Shown in pieces: positions 18,223-26,075 of a DNA stretch of 51,347 nucleotides. Positions within the stretch are counted from its first letter, which is position 1. The number at the start of each line of letters is the position of its first letter. Where the stretch lies: positions 1 to 51,347 of the forward strand of contig CAZRYF010000032.1 in assembly GCA_964604165.1 (NCBI GenBank), in the 5' to 3' direction. Source of the stretch: JAYZDK01 sp964604165. Lineage in GTDB: Bacteria > Myxococcota_A > UBA796 > CAJQPC01. The notes beneath the pieces are model-generated. The model did no database searches, was not told the DNA's origin, and was given only the letters and a program-made list of their open reading frames with translations. The position numbers and the translations under genes were made by a program.

Positions 18223-18560
18223 GTAGCATGTGCTCCCGATTGACCCTGGTTCGGCAGCTGCGCGAGGTGACAGGTGCCCAAATCGATGCAGCCCGAACGC
18301 TGCGTCACGGGGAACTGGATGCTTTGAACGCCCGCTATTCCGACCTGGTCTTCCAGCTTCGGGTGGCCATGCAGAACGAGCTTCCTGCGGATCCTGAGTT
18401 GCTCGCTGAGCTCAAGAACGAAACGCTGGCCCTTGAAAAGGAGCAGGAACGCTTGGCGTTGCTGGCCAATTCTGTGGTGGCCATTCTCGACCGGGTTCTC
18501 CCCGGATCCAGTCAGTCCGCAGGAACCTACGGGCGGACCGGACACCTGATGGCAGGATGA
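18219..18560 (+). CDS. flgN: FlgN-like export chaperone for FlgK/FlgL
   Basis: 113 aa, all helical by composition (RLTLVRQLREVTGAQIDAARTL, LVFQLRVAMQNELPADPELLAELKNETLALEKEQERLALLANSVV), with the small Gly/Tyr tail (SAGTYGRTG) common to this family. Similarity to known FlgN proteins is weak by eye. Position is the main argument: flgM-flgN-flgK-flgL is a recurring order, and FlgN escorts the hook-filament junction proteins to the export gate. It starts with GTG overlapping the flgM stop. flgK starts two bases after its stop. Confidence 0.7.
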   Translation: MSSMCSRLTLVRQLREVTGAQIDAARTLRHGELDALNARYSDLVFQLRVAMQNELPADPELLAELKNETLALEKEQERLALLANSVVAILDRVLPGSSQSAGTYGRTGHLMAG

Positions 18561-18561
18561 G

Positions 18562-19947
18562 ATGTCTCTTCTCACTGCCATCAACGCCTCTCAATCGGGA
18601 CTAAAAGCAGCCAGCGTTGCCATTGAGACCACAGCCCACAACGTGGCGAATGTGGCCACTGACGGCTTTCACAGGCGCTCCGTTGAGCGAAACGTAGCGG
18701 AAAGTGTGACGCGAGGTGGCGTATCTCTTGGACAGGGAGTCAAGCTTCTTCGGGTGCGGCGGGCCACGGATGATCTGCTGGGCGTGCGCATGGTGGAACA
18801 GAAGGGCATTGCTGGTAGTTCGGCTGCCACGGCAGGTGCCTTGCAGCGAATCGAGGCCTCCTTCAATGAGGCGGACATTACCGGTTTTGTACAGTCTATG
18901 GATGAGATGTTTGACGCCTTTTCGCGAGCAACCTCAGACCCGTCTGACTCTGGGTTGAGAATGTCCGTGGTTCGAAAGGGCGAGATCTTTGCCAAAGCCG
19001 TCAATCGAACGGCGGATTCCCTGGAGCAAAGCGACACAGATCTTCAGTCTGATATCAGCGAGACCATTGAGCTCGTCAATGACCTGGCCACTGAGCTCGC
19101 GGAAGTAAACAACTCCCTGGTGAGCTCCCGGGACAGTCTCGGGGCGGGGGACCTGTTGGACAAACGGGACATTCTCGTCGGGAAGCTGGCTGAACTGGTG
19201 GGAAGTACAGTCGACTACGAGTCTACAAACAGTACGGCCACCGTCTTTGTGGGAGGCCATGCTCTGGTGAGTGGAATCACGGCCCGATCCCTCGTGGCTG
19301 GAGTGGACAGCGCCGGCGAGCCCACTGTGGAAATGACCACAGACTCAGGCACGGTTGTGGTGACCGATCGCCTGGCCGGTCGCATGGGCGGACTGGAAAA
19401 GGCCCGCACCCACATCACAAGCTACCTCGAGAAAATGAACACGTTTGCGGGAGACTTGGCGGATGCCATGAACACCCAGCACCAGCTTGGATTTGACCTC
19501 AACGGCGCAGCGGGCGTGGCAATGTTCACCTTTGCTGGGGGAAGTGAGGCGCAGTCACTGGCCTTTGATGCCACTGTGTTGGAGGACCCCAATTTGCTTG
19601 CCTTTTCGGGGTCTGCAACCGGTGGTGTGGCCAATGACGACAATCTGAAGGCGATCCTGGACATCAGGGCCCAAAATCTCTACAACAGCGGAACCTCGAC
19701 CGCCGGCGAGTTTGGCAGCAACATCATCAGCGAGGTCGGGAACGACATCTCAAAGTACCAGGGAATGTCCTCCGCACAGGGTGAACATCTCACGGACTTG
19801 GAAGGCATGATGGAAGCCCTCACCGGCGTCAGCCTGGACCAGGAGGCAACAAACCTCATTGAGTTCCAGGCGGCCTACCAGGCGGCTGCAAAGGTCATTC
19901 GGGTGGCGGACAGTCTGGTGCAATTCCTGCTTGAGACGATCGTATGA
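18562..19947 (+). CDS. flgK: hook-filament junction protein FlgK (HAP1)
   Basis: 461 aa. N-terminal motif LLTAINASQSGLKAASVAIE with THNVANVATDGFHRRSV is that of the rod/hook/HAP family. It is followed by the FlgK-type helical region (SMDEMFDAFSRATSDPSDSGLR, SLEQSDTDLQSDISETIELVNDLATELAEVNNSLV) and a C-terminal helix DQEATNLIEFQAAYQAAAKVIRVADSLVQFLLETI. It joins hook to filament. It lies in the flgM-flgN-flgK-flgL unit, and its stop overlaps the flgL ATG by four bases. Confidence 0.94.
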   Translation: MSLLTAINASQSGLKAASVAIETTAHNVANVATDGFHRRSVERNVAESVTRGGVSLGQGVKLLRVRRATDDLLGVRMVEQKGIAGSSAATAGALQRIEASFNEADITGFVQSMDEMFDAFSRATSDPSDSGLRMSVVRKGEIFAKAVNRTADSLEQSDTDLQSDISETIELVNDLATELAEVNNSLVSSRDSLGAGDLLDKRDILVGKLAELVGSTVDYESTNSTATVFVGGHALVSGITARSLVAGVDSAGEPTVEMTTDSGTVVVTDRLAGRMGGLEKARTHITSYLEKMNTFAGDLADAMNTQHQLGFDLNGAAGVAMFTFAGGSEAQSLAFDATVLEDPNLLAFSGSATGGVANDDNLKAILDIRAQNLYNSGTSTAGEFGSNIISEVGNDISKYQGMSSAQGEHLTDLEGMMEALTGVSLDQEATNLIEFQAAYQAAAKVIRVADSLVQFLLETIV

Positions 19948-20825
19948 GCATCATTCGTAGCACCAATGGCTTTCTTTACGATTTGGTTCGAGGGCACTCG
20001 AACAACACGGGAACTGAGATTGCCAAGCTAGAGGAGCAGGCAATGACCGGCCGGCGGGTCAACCGCCCCTCGGACGCCCCCACGGAGATGGTTCAGATCA
20101 ACCGGCTTCGTGAAGAGCTCGCCAACCAGAAGATCTATACGGAGAATGCCAGCTGGGCTCAAAGCCTTCAGGGGCTCTCGGATCAGGTTTTGGGGGAGGT
20201 CAACAACCTGCTTCAGCGTTCAAGTGAGATTGCGGTGGGCATGTCCAATGAACACTACAACGCCCAAGACCGCCTGGCCGCCGCTGCAGAAGTAAAGGAG
20301 CTTCGGGGGCAAATGGTGATTCTGTCCAACACCGAATTGGGGGGGCGGTACCTGTTCGCGGGCGATGCCGTGGACACGGAGCCCTTCGATACTGCGGGGA
20401 ATTACCAGGGTCTGACAGATGTACCGGAGACCCTCATTGGGGATGACACCTGGGTGCAGGTTGGCTGGGATGGTTCGGAAGTCTTTCAGGGATCGGTCGA
20501 CGTCTTCCAGGTCCTGGATGACCTGGACGCAGCTTTGTCCGCCAATGACTCGGATCAGGTTTTTGCCTTGATTTCTGATATTCAGGCCGCCAGCAAGCAA
20601 GCCATTGAGGGCCGACAAGAGGTGGGCTGGCAGTATGCGAGAGCGGAGGATGGCCAGATTCTCTCTGCGAATCTCAGCGCGGAGTTTACGACCCACCTGG
20701 ACTCCATGATCGGCGCCGACGAGGCCGCCGTGTACATGGCGCTGCAGCAGGCCCGTTATTCGTTCCAGTCGGCCATGCAGGTGGCAGCTGCTGGCATGAA
20801 CTTGAGCTTGTTCAACCAGATCTAA
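19944..20825 (+). CDS. flgL: hook-filament junction protein FlgL (HAP3)
   Basis: 293 aa. Flagellin-like N-terminal helices with the FlgL wording EEQAMTGRRVNRPSDAPTEM and INRLREELANQKIYTENASWAQSLQGLSDQVLGEVNNLLQRSSEIAVGMSNE. GGRYLFAGDAVDTEPFD is the conserved FlgL middle segment, and the C-terminal coiled helix AVYMALQQARYSFQSAMQVAAAGMNLSLFNQI ends the protein. It is the last gene of this unit; a rho-independent terminator follows 21 bp after the stop. Confidence 0.93.
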   Translation: MSIIRSTNGFLYDLVRGHSNNTGTEIAKLEEQAMTGRRVNRPSDAPTEMVQINRLREELANQKIYTENASWAQSLQGLSDQVLGEVNNLLQRSSEIAVGMSNEHYNAQDRLAAAAEVKELRGQMVILSNTELGGRYLFAGDAVDTEPFDTAGNYQGLTDVPETLIGDDTWVQVGWDGSEVFQGSVDVFQVLDDLDAALSANDSDQVFALISDIQAASKQAIEGRQEVGWQYARAEDGQILSANLSAEFTTHLDSMIGADEAAVYMALQQARYSFQSAMQVAAAGMNLSLFNQI

Positions 20826-20846
20826 AGCGGCGCTTCCATTGCAGTG

Positions 20847-20880
20847 ACGCGGGCCTTTGGGGTCCGCGTTCTTGTTTTTT
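20847..20880 (+). terminator. rho-independent terminator after flgL
   Basis: A stem of ACGCGGGCC (20847-20855) with GGTCCGCGT (20861-20869, one G-U pair), a five-base loop, and a T-rich tail with six T's at 20875-20880. It closes the flgM-flgL unit ahead of the first flagellin. Confidence 0.8.
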
Positions 20881-20965
20881 GGTTGTGTCTACAGAGGAGG
20901 TTGTGCTCATAAGATGCTGGAATTCAACGAGGAACAGAAATCTCAGAATAATGCGCACGGACCCC

Positions 20966-20993
20966 TAAAGCTCTCCAGCAATTGATCCGAGAG
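20966..20993 (+). promoter_or_regulatory. sigma-28-like promoter, first flagellin
   Basis: TAAAGCTC, 12 bp, TCCGAGAG. The -35 half is strong and the -10 half partial. It lies about 67 bp before the ATG. Flagellin genes are the classic FliA targets. Confidence 0.45.
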
Positions 20994-21060
20994 GAAATGC
21001 GTGACCGCCTTTAGGCACAATAAGTCGGTCAAACCCCCCTGATAGAGAGAGGTGACCAAG

Positions 21061-21891
21061 ATGGCACTAACAGTCAATACCAACATGGCATCTGTCGATG
21101 CCGTGACCCAACTGAACCAGTCTACGAAGAATCTGCAGCGCTCTTTTGAGCGAGTGGCTTCGGGACTTCGCATCAACAAGGCTGCGGATGACGCTGCCGG
21201 GCTCGGCGTGGCCGAAAACCTGGCGACCGTCTTTCGTTCGGCCCACCAGTCGATGCGCAACACAAACGATGGCATCAGCATCGTGCAGACCGCTGAAGGA
21301 GCCACCAACGAGGTGTCGAACATCCTGAAGCGCATGCGTGAGCTGGCGATCGAGTCGGCTTCCGAGACTCTCGGCAGCACTGAGCGTGGCTACATCCAGG
21401 ATGAGTTCCTGCAGTTGTCCGCAGAAGTAGACCGAATCGCAAACGTGACCGAGTTCAATGGCGTGCAGCTGGCAAACGGAAACGCCACGCAGCTCTCGGT
21501 GCAGGTTGGTGTGAACAACACAACCAATGACCGCATCCAGATTACACTCGGCGACCTTCGCGTCACCGTGCTGGGGGTGGACACCGGTACCATCAATCTC
21601 TCATCTGTAGCTGGGGCCCGTGCGGCGCTGGCGGCATTCGACACGGCGCTGGACAGCGTGAACTCCAACCGTTCCAAGTTTGGTGCGGTTCAGAATCGGT
21701 TCATGGCGTCTCTGCGCAACATGGAAATCTACACCGAGAACCTTCAGGCAGCCGAATCGCGGATTCGCGACGCTGACTACGCCCAGGAGACCTCCGAGAT
21801 GGCCAAGAACCAGATTCTGCAGCAAGCAGGCATCTCGGTTCTGTCCCAGGCCAAAGCGGTGAACCAGGGCGTGCTGGCCCTGCTCGGATAA
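21061..21891 (+). CDS. fliC: flagellin 1
   Basis: 276 aa, a short flagellin with conserved D0/D1 ends and almost no variable centre. N-terminal signature LNQSTKNLQRSFERVASGLRINKAADDAAGLGVAENL, then QTAEGATNEVSNILKRMRELAIESASET. The C-terminal helix is RDADYAQETSEMAKNQILQQAGISVLSQAKAVNQGVLALLG. It differs from the two following flagellins at the N terminus (ALTVNTNMASVDAV instead of SLFINHN) and in having LG at the end. I chose ATG 21061; a GTG at 21052 in the same frame lies inside the likely ribosome-binding region. A terminator follows 27 bp after the stop. Confidence 0.95.
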   Translation: MALTVNTNMASVDAVTQLNQSTKNLQRSFERVASGLRINKAADDAAGLGVAENLATVFRSAHQSMRNTNDGISIVQTAEGATNEVSNILKRMRELAIESASETLGSTERGYIQDEFLQLSAEVDRIANVTEFNGVQLANGNATQLSVQVGVNNTTNDRIQITLGDLRVTVLGVDTGTINLSSVAGARAALAAFDTALDSVNSNRSKFGAVQNRFMASLRNMEIYTENLQAAESRIRDADYAQETSEMAKNQILQQAGISVLSQAKAVNQGVLALLG

Positions 21892-21905
21892 CGCTTGACC
21901 TATCA

Positions 21906-21958
21906 GGGGCGGTAGGTGCCGCCCCGCCTGGCTACGGCCGGGCGGGGCGGTTTTATTT
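21906..21958 (+). terminator. terminator after flagellin 1 with competing upstream hairpin
   Basis: Terminator stem CCGCCCCGCC (21919-21928) with GGCGGGGCGG (21941-21950), then TTTTATTTT. A second, mutually exclusive stem pairs GGGGCGG (21906-21912) with CCGCCCC (21919-21925), that is, with the terminator's own left arm. This three-arm arrangement could act as an antiterminator, or may be chance in G/C-rich sequence. Confidence 0.8.
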
Positions 21959-22217
21959 TAAGCGAACGATCGGGCAGTACTAAATACAAAAAAGTACTTA
22001 ATTCTGTGCTGGGCGATCCGAGCGGTTTGTCGGCCATTGTTTCTGCTAATTTAGCGGAAATATTATTATTTTTGCCGCCATGCTTTTTCAGAAAAATACA
22101 AGATAATGTGCCTTGAGGGGTAATCTGATTTGTGTGTTGTTCCGATCCATGGTGTGAAGTCAAAGCTGGACAATACAGCCAACAACTTCACCGACATTGC
22201 CAAGGAGGAGATCGCAC
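21959..22217. other. AT-rich leader and promoter region of flagellin 2
   Basis: This region, most of the 326 bp between flagellins 1 and 2, has no gene. It is much richer in A/T than its surroundings. It holds two AGTACT palindromes (21976-21981 and 21993-21998, 17 bp apart), a GCTAA-T-TTAGC inverted repeat (22045-22055), a sigma-28-like motif at 22121-22148, and a leader ending in CAAGGAGGAG. Curvature or operator function is possible but unproven. Confidence 0.6.
22121..22148 (+). promoter_or_regulatory. possible sigma-28-like promoter, flagellin 2
   Basis: TAATCTGA, 12 bp, TCCGATCC. The -10 half has the shared CCGAT, and the -35 half is TAAT rather than TAAA. The leader to the ATG at 22218 would be about 60 nt. 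Confidence 0.35.
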
Positions 22218-23045
22218 ATGTCGCTTTTCATCAATCACAATATTGCTTCACTGGTTGCGCAACGCCGAGTGGCGGGCACTCAGCGAAACCTTCAGGGTTC
22301 GTTCGAACGTGTTTCGTCCGGACTCCGGATCAACAAGGCCGCGGATGATGCTGCGGGGCTGGGTGTGGCGGAAAACCTGCAAGCCCAGTACCGCTCCTCG
22401 CGAGTGGCCATGCGCAACACCAACGATGGTATCAGCGTCGTTCAGACGGCTGAAGGTTCGACCAACGAGGTCGCCAACATCATCAAGCGGATGCGCGAGC
22501 TCGCAGTTCAGTCCAGTTCGGAAGTTCTGGCCACCACCGAGCGTGCCTACATCCAGGATGAGTTCACGCAACTCACCCAGGAAGTTGAACGTATCGCCAA
22601 CGTGACGGAGTTCAACGGAAAGAAACTGACAAACAACAGCAGCTCCTCCCTTGCGGTGCAAGTGGGAGTCAACAACTCGGCGAATGACCGGATCAGCATC
22701 ACCCTGGGTGATCTGACCTCGTCTACTCTCGGAGTTCGGACCGCTGTAATGAGCCTGAACACTGTCGCCAGTGCACGTGCCGCGATTACCTCGCTGGACT
22801 CCGCGCTGAACACGGTCAATGGCTATCGTTCAGACTTTGGTGCTATCCAGAATCGCCTGGGAAGCGCTTTGAACAACATCGAGATCTACGCAGAGAACCT
22901 TGCATCCGCTGAAGCACAGATTCGGGATGCTGACTTTGCGTTCGAGACGGCAGAGATGTCCAAGCTGCAAATCATGCAGCAGGCAGGGCTGTCGGTCCTT
23001 TCGCAAGCCAAGATGAGCACCCAGGGTGTCTTGAGCCTGCTCTAA
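22218..23045 (+). CDS. fliC: flagellin 2
   Basis: 275 aa, with conserved D0/D1 only. It begins SLFINHNIASLVAQRR and continues SFERVSSGLRINKAADDAAGLGVAENLQ. The central part NSANDRISITLGDLTSSTLGVRTA is shared almost exactly with flagellin 3, so the two look like a recent tandem duplication. The C terminus is RDADFAFETAEMSKLQIMQQAGLSVLSQAKMSTQGVLSLL. The start is fixed by AAGGAGGAG eight bases upstream; an in-frame upstream start at 22197 would precede this Shine-Dalgarno sequence. Two hairpins follow the stop. Confidence 0.95.
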   Translation: MSLFINHNIASLVAQRRVAGTQRNLQGSFERVSSGLRINKAADDAAGLGVAENLQAQYRSSRVAMRNTNDGISVVQTAEGSTNEVANIIKRMRELAVQSSSEVLATTERAYIQDEFTQLTQEVERIANVTEFNGKKLTNNSSSSLAVQVGVNNSANDRISITLGDLTSSTLGVRTAVMSLNTVASARAAITSLDSALNTVNGYRSDFGAIQNRLGSALNNIEIYAENLASAEAQIRDADFAFETAEMSKLQIMQQAGLSVLSQAKMSTQGVLSLL

Positions 23046-23072
23046 GCAATCTCACTTCATTTGGTCGGTGAA

Positions 23073-23168
23073 GCCGCCCCATCGGACCTGGGTTCCGATG
23101 GGGCGGCCCTAATTGGGGTCGCAATAAGAAGGAGGCCACTCCGGTTGTCGGGGTGGCTTCTCCTGTTT
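23073..23168 (+). terminator. tandem hairpins after flagellin 2
   Basis: First hairpin: a perfect 14-bp stem, GCCGCCCCATCGGA (23073-23086) with its complement (23094-23107), but no T-tail. Second: an imperfect stem around GGCCACTCC/GGGGTGGC (23133-23158), followed by a CTCCTGTTTTG tail, looks like the actual terminator. Confidence 0.7.
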
Positions 23169-23392
23169 TGAAGAACTGGGTCACCAGGCCGGCTGGGGGA
23201 GGTTTCCTGCAGCAAAGCTCGAAGGCTCTCTGGTACACCGCGTCCGGGGACTGTGACAAATAGTGACAAGAAACCGCTCAAACGCGTCGGAGTGGGGGTC
23301 ATCCATTCGGGTCGCCCGTCCGATCTCCTTGTTGAAGCATTTCTCGGGATCAACCCAAGTCGCTTCAAACGACATTGCAAGGAGGAAACGCT
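23169..23392. other. leader and promoter region of flagellin 3
   Basis: Part of a 347-bp gene-free stretch. It contains a GTGACAA direct repeat exactly 10 bp apart (23253-23259 and 23263-23269), one helical turn, and a weak sigma-28-like candidate (TCAT at 23299, 12-bp spacing, TCCGATCT at 23319-23326). The leader end, GACATTGCAAGGAGGA, is nearly the same as that of flagellin 2 (GACATTGCCAAGGAGGA). Confidence 0.5.
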
Positions 23393-24220
23393 ATGTCACT
23401 ATTCATCAACCACAATATGGCTTCCCAGATGGCACAGAGAACTCTCTCTAATACCAACAGGAACCTTGGAACCTCGTTCGAGCGTGTCTCTTCGGGTCTC
23501 CGCATCAACAAGGCAGCGGATGATTCCGCTGGATATGGTGTTGCTGAGAACCTGGAGGCGCAGTCTCGTTCGGCAACCGTTGCGGTTCGCAACACAAACG
23601 ACGGTGTGTCTGTCGTGCAAACCGCAGAAGGAGCTACCTCAGAGGTTGGCAGTATCCTGAAGCGGATGCGCGAGCTCGCGGTGCAGTCCAGTTCTGATGT
23701 GCTGGCCACCACCGAGCGGGCGTACCTCCAGGATGAGTTTGCGCAGCTCAGCCAGGAAGTGGACCGCATTGCCAACGTGACTGAGTTCAACGGCAAGAAG
23801 CTGACGAACAACAGCAACACGTCCCTGGCCGTTCAAGTTGGCGTCAACAACTCTGCGAATGACCGGATCAGCATCACCTTGGGTGACCTGACCTCGTCTA
23901 CTCTTGGAGTCAGAACGGCAGCCATGAGCATGAACACGGTGGCAAGTGCCCGTGCAGCGATCACCTCGCTGGACGCTGCGCTGAACACCGTGAACGGCTA
24001 TCACTCGGACTACGGTGCGACCCAGAACCGCCTCGGTTCTGCTCTGTCGAACATCGAGGTCTACCGTGAGAACCTGGTGTCTGCTGAGTCGCAGATCCGC
24101 GATGCGGACTTTGCGTTCGAGACGGCTGAGATGAGCAAGAACCAGATCATGCAGCAGGCAGGTCTGTCCGTGCTCTCCCAGGCGAAGGTTGCCAACCAGG
24201 GCGTCCTGAGTCTCCTGTAG
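23393..24220 (+). CDS. fliC: flagellin 3
   Basis: 275 aa, a close paralogue of flagellin 2 (SLFINHNMASQMAQRT, SFERVSSGLRINKAADDSAGYGVAENLE, the same NSANDRISITLGDLTSSTLGVRTA centre). It ends RDADFAFETAEMSKNQIMQQAGLSVLSQAKVANQGVLSLL. ATG 23393 sits eight bases after AAGGAGGA. Differences from flagellin 2 are scattered substitutions, not a variable domain. Filaments may thus be built from at least two flagellin types, as in Caulobacter or Bdellovibrio (inference). Three hairpins follow the gene. Confidence 0.95.
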   Translation: MSLFINHNMASQMAQRTLSNTNRNLGTSFERVSSGLRINKAADDSAGYGVAENLEAQSRSATVAVRNTNDGVSVVQTAEGATSEVGSILKRMRELAVQSSSDVLATTERAYLQDEFAQLSQEVDRIANVTEFNGKKLTNNSNTSLAVQVGVNNSANDRISITLGDLTSSTLGVRTAAMSMNTVASARAAITSLDAALNTVNGYHSDYGATQNRLGSALSNIEVYRENLVSAESQIRDADFAFETAEMSKNQIMQQAGLSVLSQAKVANQGVLSLL

Positions 24221-24228
24221 AGAGGTTC

Positions 24229-24328
24229 CGAGGTGAAAGCCTCGACATTCTTCTGACGAAGAATCCTAAAGCCGGGGTCAGAGTCGACCGATTCAACGAT
24301 CGGTCGGGTCTGGCCCCGGCCCTCTTTT
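24229..24328 (+). terminator. triple hairpin and terminator between flagellin 3 and fliD
   Basis: Hairpin 1: CGAGG/CCTCG (24229-24244). Hairpin 2: ATTCTTC-TGAC-GAAGAAT (24247-24264). Hairpin 3: a long stem starting GCCGGGGTCAGA (24271-24282), with an inner CGACCGA/TCGGTCG and the outer right arm TCTGGCCCCGGC (24309-24320), then CCTCTTTT. The third is a strong rho-independent terminator. Its left arm also carries the predicted fliD promoter. Confidence 0.85.
24267..24294 (+). promoter_or_regulatory. sigma-28-like promoter, fliD unit
   Basis: TAAAGCCG, 12 bp, ACCGATTC. It is embedded in the left arm and loop of the flagellin 3 terminator, about 45 bp before the fliD ATG. Confidence 0.45.
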
Positions 24329-24338
24329 GGGGAATCCA

Positions 24339-25661
24339 ATGCCTGTTGTCGATGGAGTCGCGTCTGGAATCAACACCACTGAGTTGATCGACGCCATTGT
24401 GCAGGCTTCTGCTGGTTCCAAGCGGGCGCTGGAAAACCAGCTCGTCAACCTCAATGGCCAGAAGTCGGGTGTGGCGGCCTTCAAGACTCGCCTGCAGAGC
24501 GTGGTGGACTCCATCAAGTCCATGGACGGAACCGACGAGTTTCCCGAGTACGACATCAAGCTGTCCAGCGACAACTACTTCAGCGCGACCGTGGACTCGA
24601 GCGCAAGCCCGGGCACGTTCGACGTGGAAATCAGCGCTCTCGCCAAAGCGGAGAGCTGGGCGACCGATGGCGTCTCCGACAAGGATGCCAGTGGTGCGGT
24701 AAGCGAAGGCACCTACTCGGTGACTGTCGCCGGGACCGCCACGAATGTCACCATTGACAGCACCAACAGTTCTCTCGCCGGTGTGGCGGGGGCCCTCAAC
24801 GGTCTGTCGGGCGTGACCGCCTATGTGCTCGACACGGGGGCTGCATCCAACAAGTACAAGCTCATGGTGAGCTCCGACTCCACGGGCGCCTCGAACACAC
24901 TGGATTTGTCCGACATCTCAGATCTGTCTTTCACCAAGACCGTGACAGCCTCAGACGCTGCCTTCACCGTCAATGGCATCAGCGTGTTGAGCACCACCAA
25001 CACCGTGGAAGACCCGATTCCAGGCATCGACCTCACGCTCACGGCGGTGACCACCTCTGCGGTCAATGCGGTCGTGAGTCGAGACTCCACTGAGATGGCC
25101 AACAAGATGAGCAACTTCGTTGACAAGTTCAACGATGTGATGAACTTCTACAACACCAGCACCGGCTGGGACCCGTCCGAAGGCACCAAGGGCACCTTGA
25201 CCGGGGATAGCATCGTTCGCTCCATCGTTTCGAGGATGGGAATGATGGTGTCCACCGAGTATGACCTGGGCGGAAAGGTCACAAGCCTCGCAGAATTGGG
25301 CGTAAGCACCACCCGAGATGGAACTCTTTCTTTCAACAGTTCCGATTTTGGTGATTCTCTGGGAGACTACTACAGTGATGTGGTCGAGCTGGTCACGAGC
25401 GACAGCGGCCCGTTGGGGAAGCTCCGGGATCAATTGGAAGACGTCTACCTCGATTCTTTTGACGGAACCCTAAAGTCTCGTACCGATTCACTCGAAGACT
25501 CCATTGAAGATCTCGAGGACCAAATCTCTGATTTCGAGAAAAGACTCAGCAGCTACGCCTCTCGGCTTCGTGACCAATTCACGAACATGGAGGTGGTGCT
25601 TGGTGAGTTGAATTCCACACAATCGTTTTTGTCCCAACTTTTTCAAACGAATTCCGGCTAA
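24339..25661 (+). CDS. fliD: filament cap protein FliD (HAP2)
   Basis: 440 aa. The N terminus VVDGVASGINTTELIDAIVQASAGSKRALENQLVNLNGQKSGVAAFKTRLQSV is the conserved FliD_N region. The middle domain is Ser/Thr/Asp-rich (PGTFDVEISALAKAESWAT, GTYSVTVAGT). The C terminus has the paired coiled coil TLKSRTDSLEDSIEDLEDQISDFEKRLSSYASRLRDQFTNMEVVLGELNSTQSFLSQLF. FliD caps the growing filament. I prefer ATG 24339 with GGGGA upstream over a TTG at 24327. fliS follows after 18 bp. Confidence 0.94.
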   Translation: MPVVDGVASGINTTELIDAIVQASAGSKRALENQLVNLNGQKSGVAAFKTRLQSVVDSIKSMDGTDEFPEYDIKLSSDNYFSATVDSSASPGTFDVEISALAKAESWATDGVSDKDASGAVSEGTYSVTVAGTATNVTIDSTNSSLAGVAGALNGLSGVTAYVLDTGAASNKYKLMVSSDSTGASNTLDLSDISDLSFTKTVTASDAAFTVNGISVLSTTNTVEDPIPGIDLTLTAVTTSAVNAVVSRDSTEMANKMSNFVDKFNDVMNFYNTSTGWDPSEGTKGTLTGDSIVRSIVSRMGMMVSTEYDLGGKVTSLAELGVSTTRDGTLSFNSSDFGDSLGDYYSDVVELVTSDSGPLGKLRDQLEDVYLDSFDGTLKSRTDSLEDSIEDLEDQISDFEKRLSSYASRLRDQFTNMEVVLGELNSTQSFLSQLFQTNSG

Positions 25662-25679
25662 TCTTAGAGGGTAGGAAAA

Positions 25680-26075
25680 ATGAGCAAGCAAGCATTGCGA
25701 GGGCTGGCGTCCTACCAGTCCACCCGCGTTGAATCCGCTCCGCCTGAGCAGGTTCTGGTCATGATCTTCCAGGCCACGTTGCTGCGTCTGGAGGCCGCCA
25801 TTGTGGCCATCGAAGCTGATGACCGCAAGGTACTTCACAACAAGCTCCATGAAGCGCGCACGCTCTTCGGGGAGCTTCTGACCGGTCTCGACGACGAGGC
25901 TTTTCCCGAACTGTGTTCTCGGCTGCGCCGCCTGTATGGTTGGTGTATTCGTGAGCTCATCGCGGCAGAGCGGGAGCGTTCTCCCGAGATGCTCCGCGGC
26001 GTCATGGCCGTTTCGGAGAGCCTGTTGCAGGGATGGGAAGAAGCAGCCCGCCAGATTTCGGAAGGCGCCGCCTGA
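25680..26075 (+). CDS. fliS: flagellin export chaperone FliS
   Basis: 131 aa, the standard FliS length and all-helical. Typical wording: YQSTRVESAPPEQVLVMIFQATLLRLEAAIVAIE, LHEARTLFGELLTGLDDEAFPELCSRLRRLYGWCIRELIAA and ESLLQGWEEAARQ. FliS binds the flagellin C terminus and prevents premature polymerisation in the cytoplasm. It directly follows fliD, the usual pairing. Its stop overlaps the next ATG (TGATG), so the small downstream gene is translationally coupled to it. Confidence 0.9.
   Translation: MSKQALRGLASYQSTRVESAPPEQVLVMIFQATLLRLEAAIVAIEADDRKVLHNKLHEARTLFGELLTGLDDEAFPELCSRLRRLYGWCIRELIAAERERSPEMLRGVMAVSESLLQGWEEAARQISEGAA

Noticed and set aside
20903..20984. Short peptides (starts at GTG 20903 or ATG 20914) after an AGGAGG in the flagellin 1 leader
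   Set aside because: Spacing to the Shine-Dalgarno sequence is poor (2 or 13 bases), the peptides are about 20 residues with no recognisable feature, and a promoter motif overlaps them.
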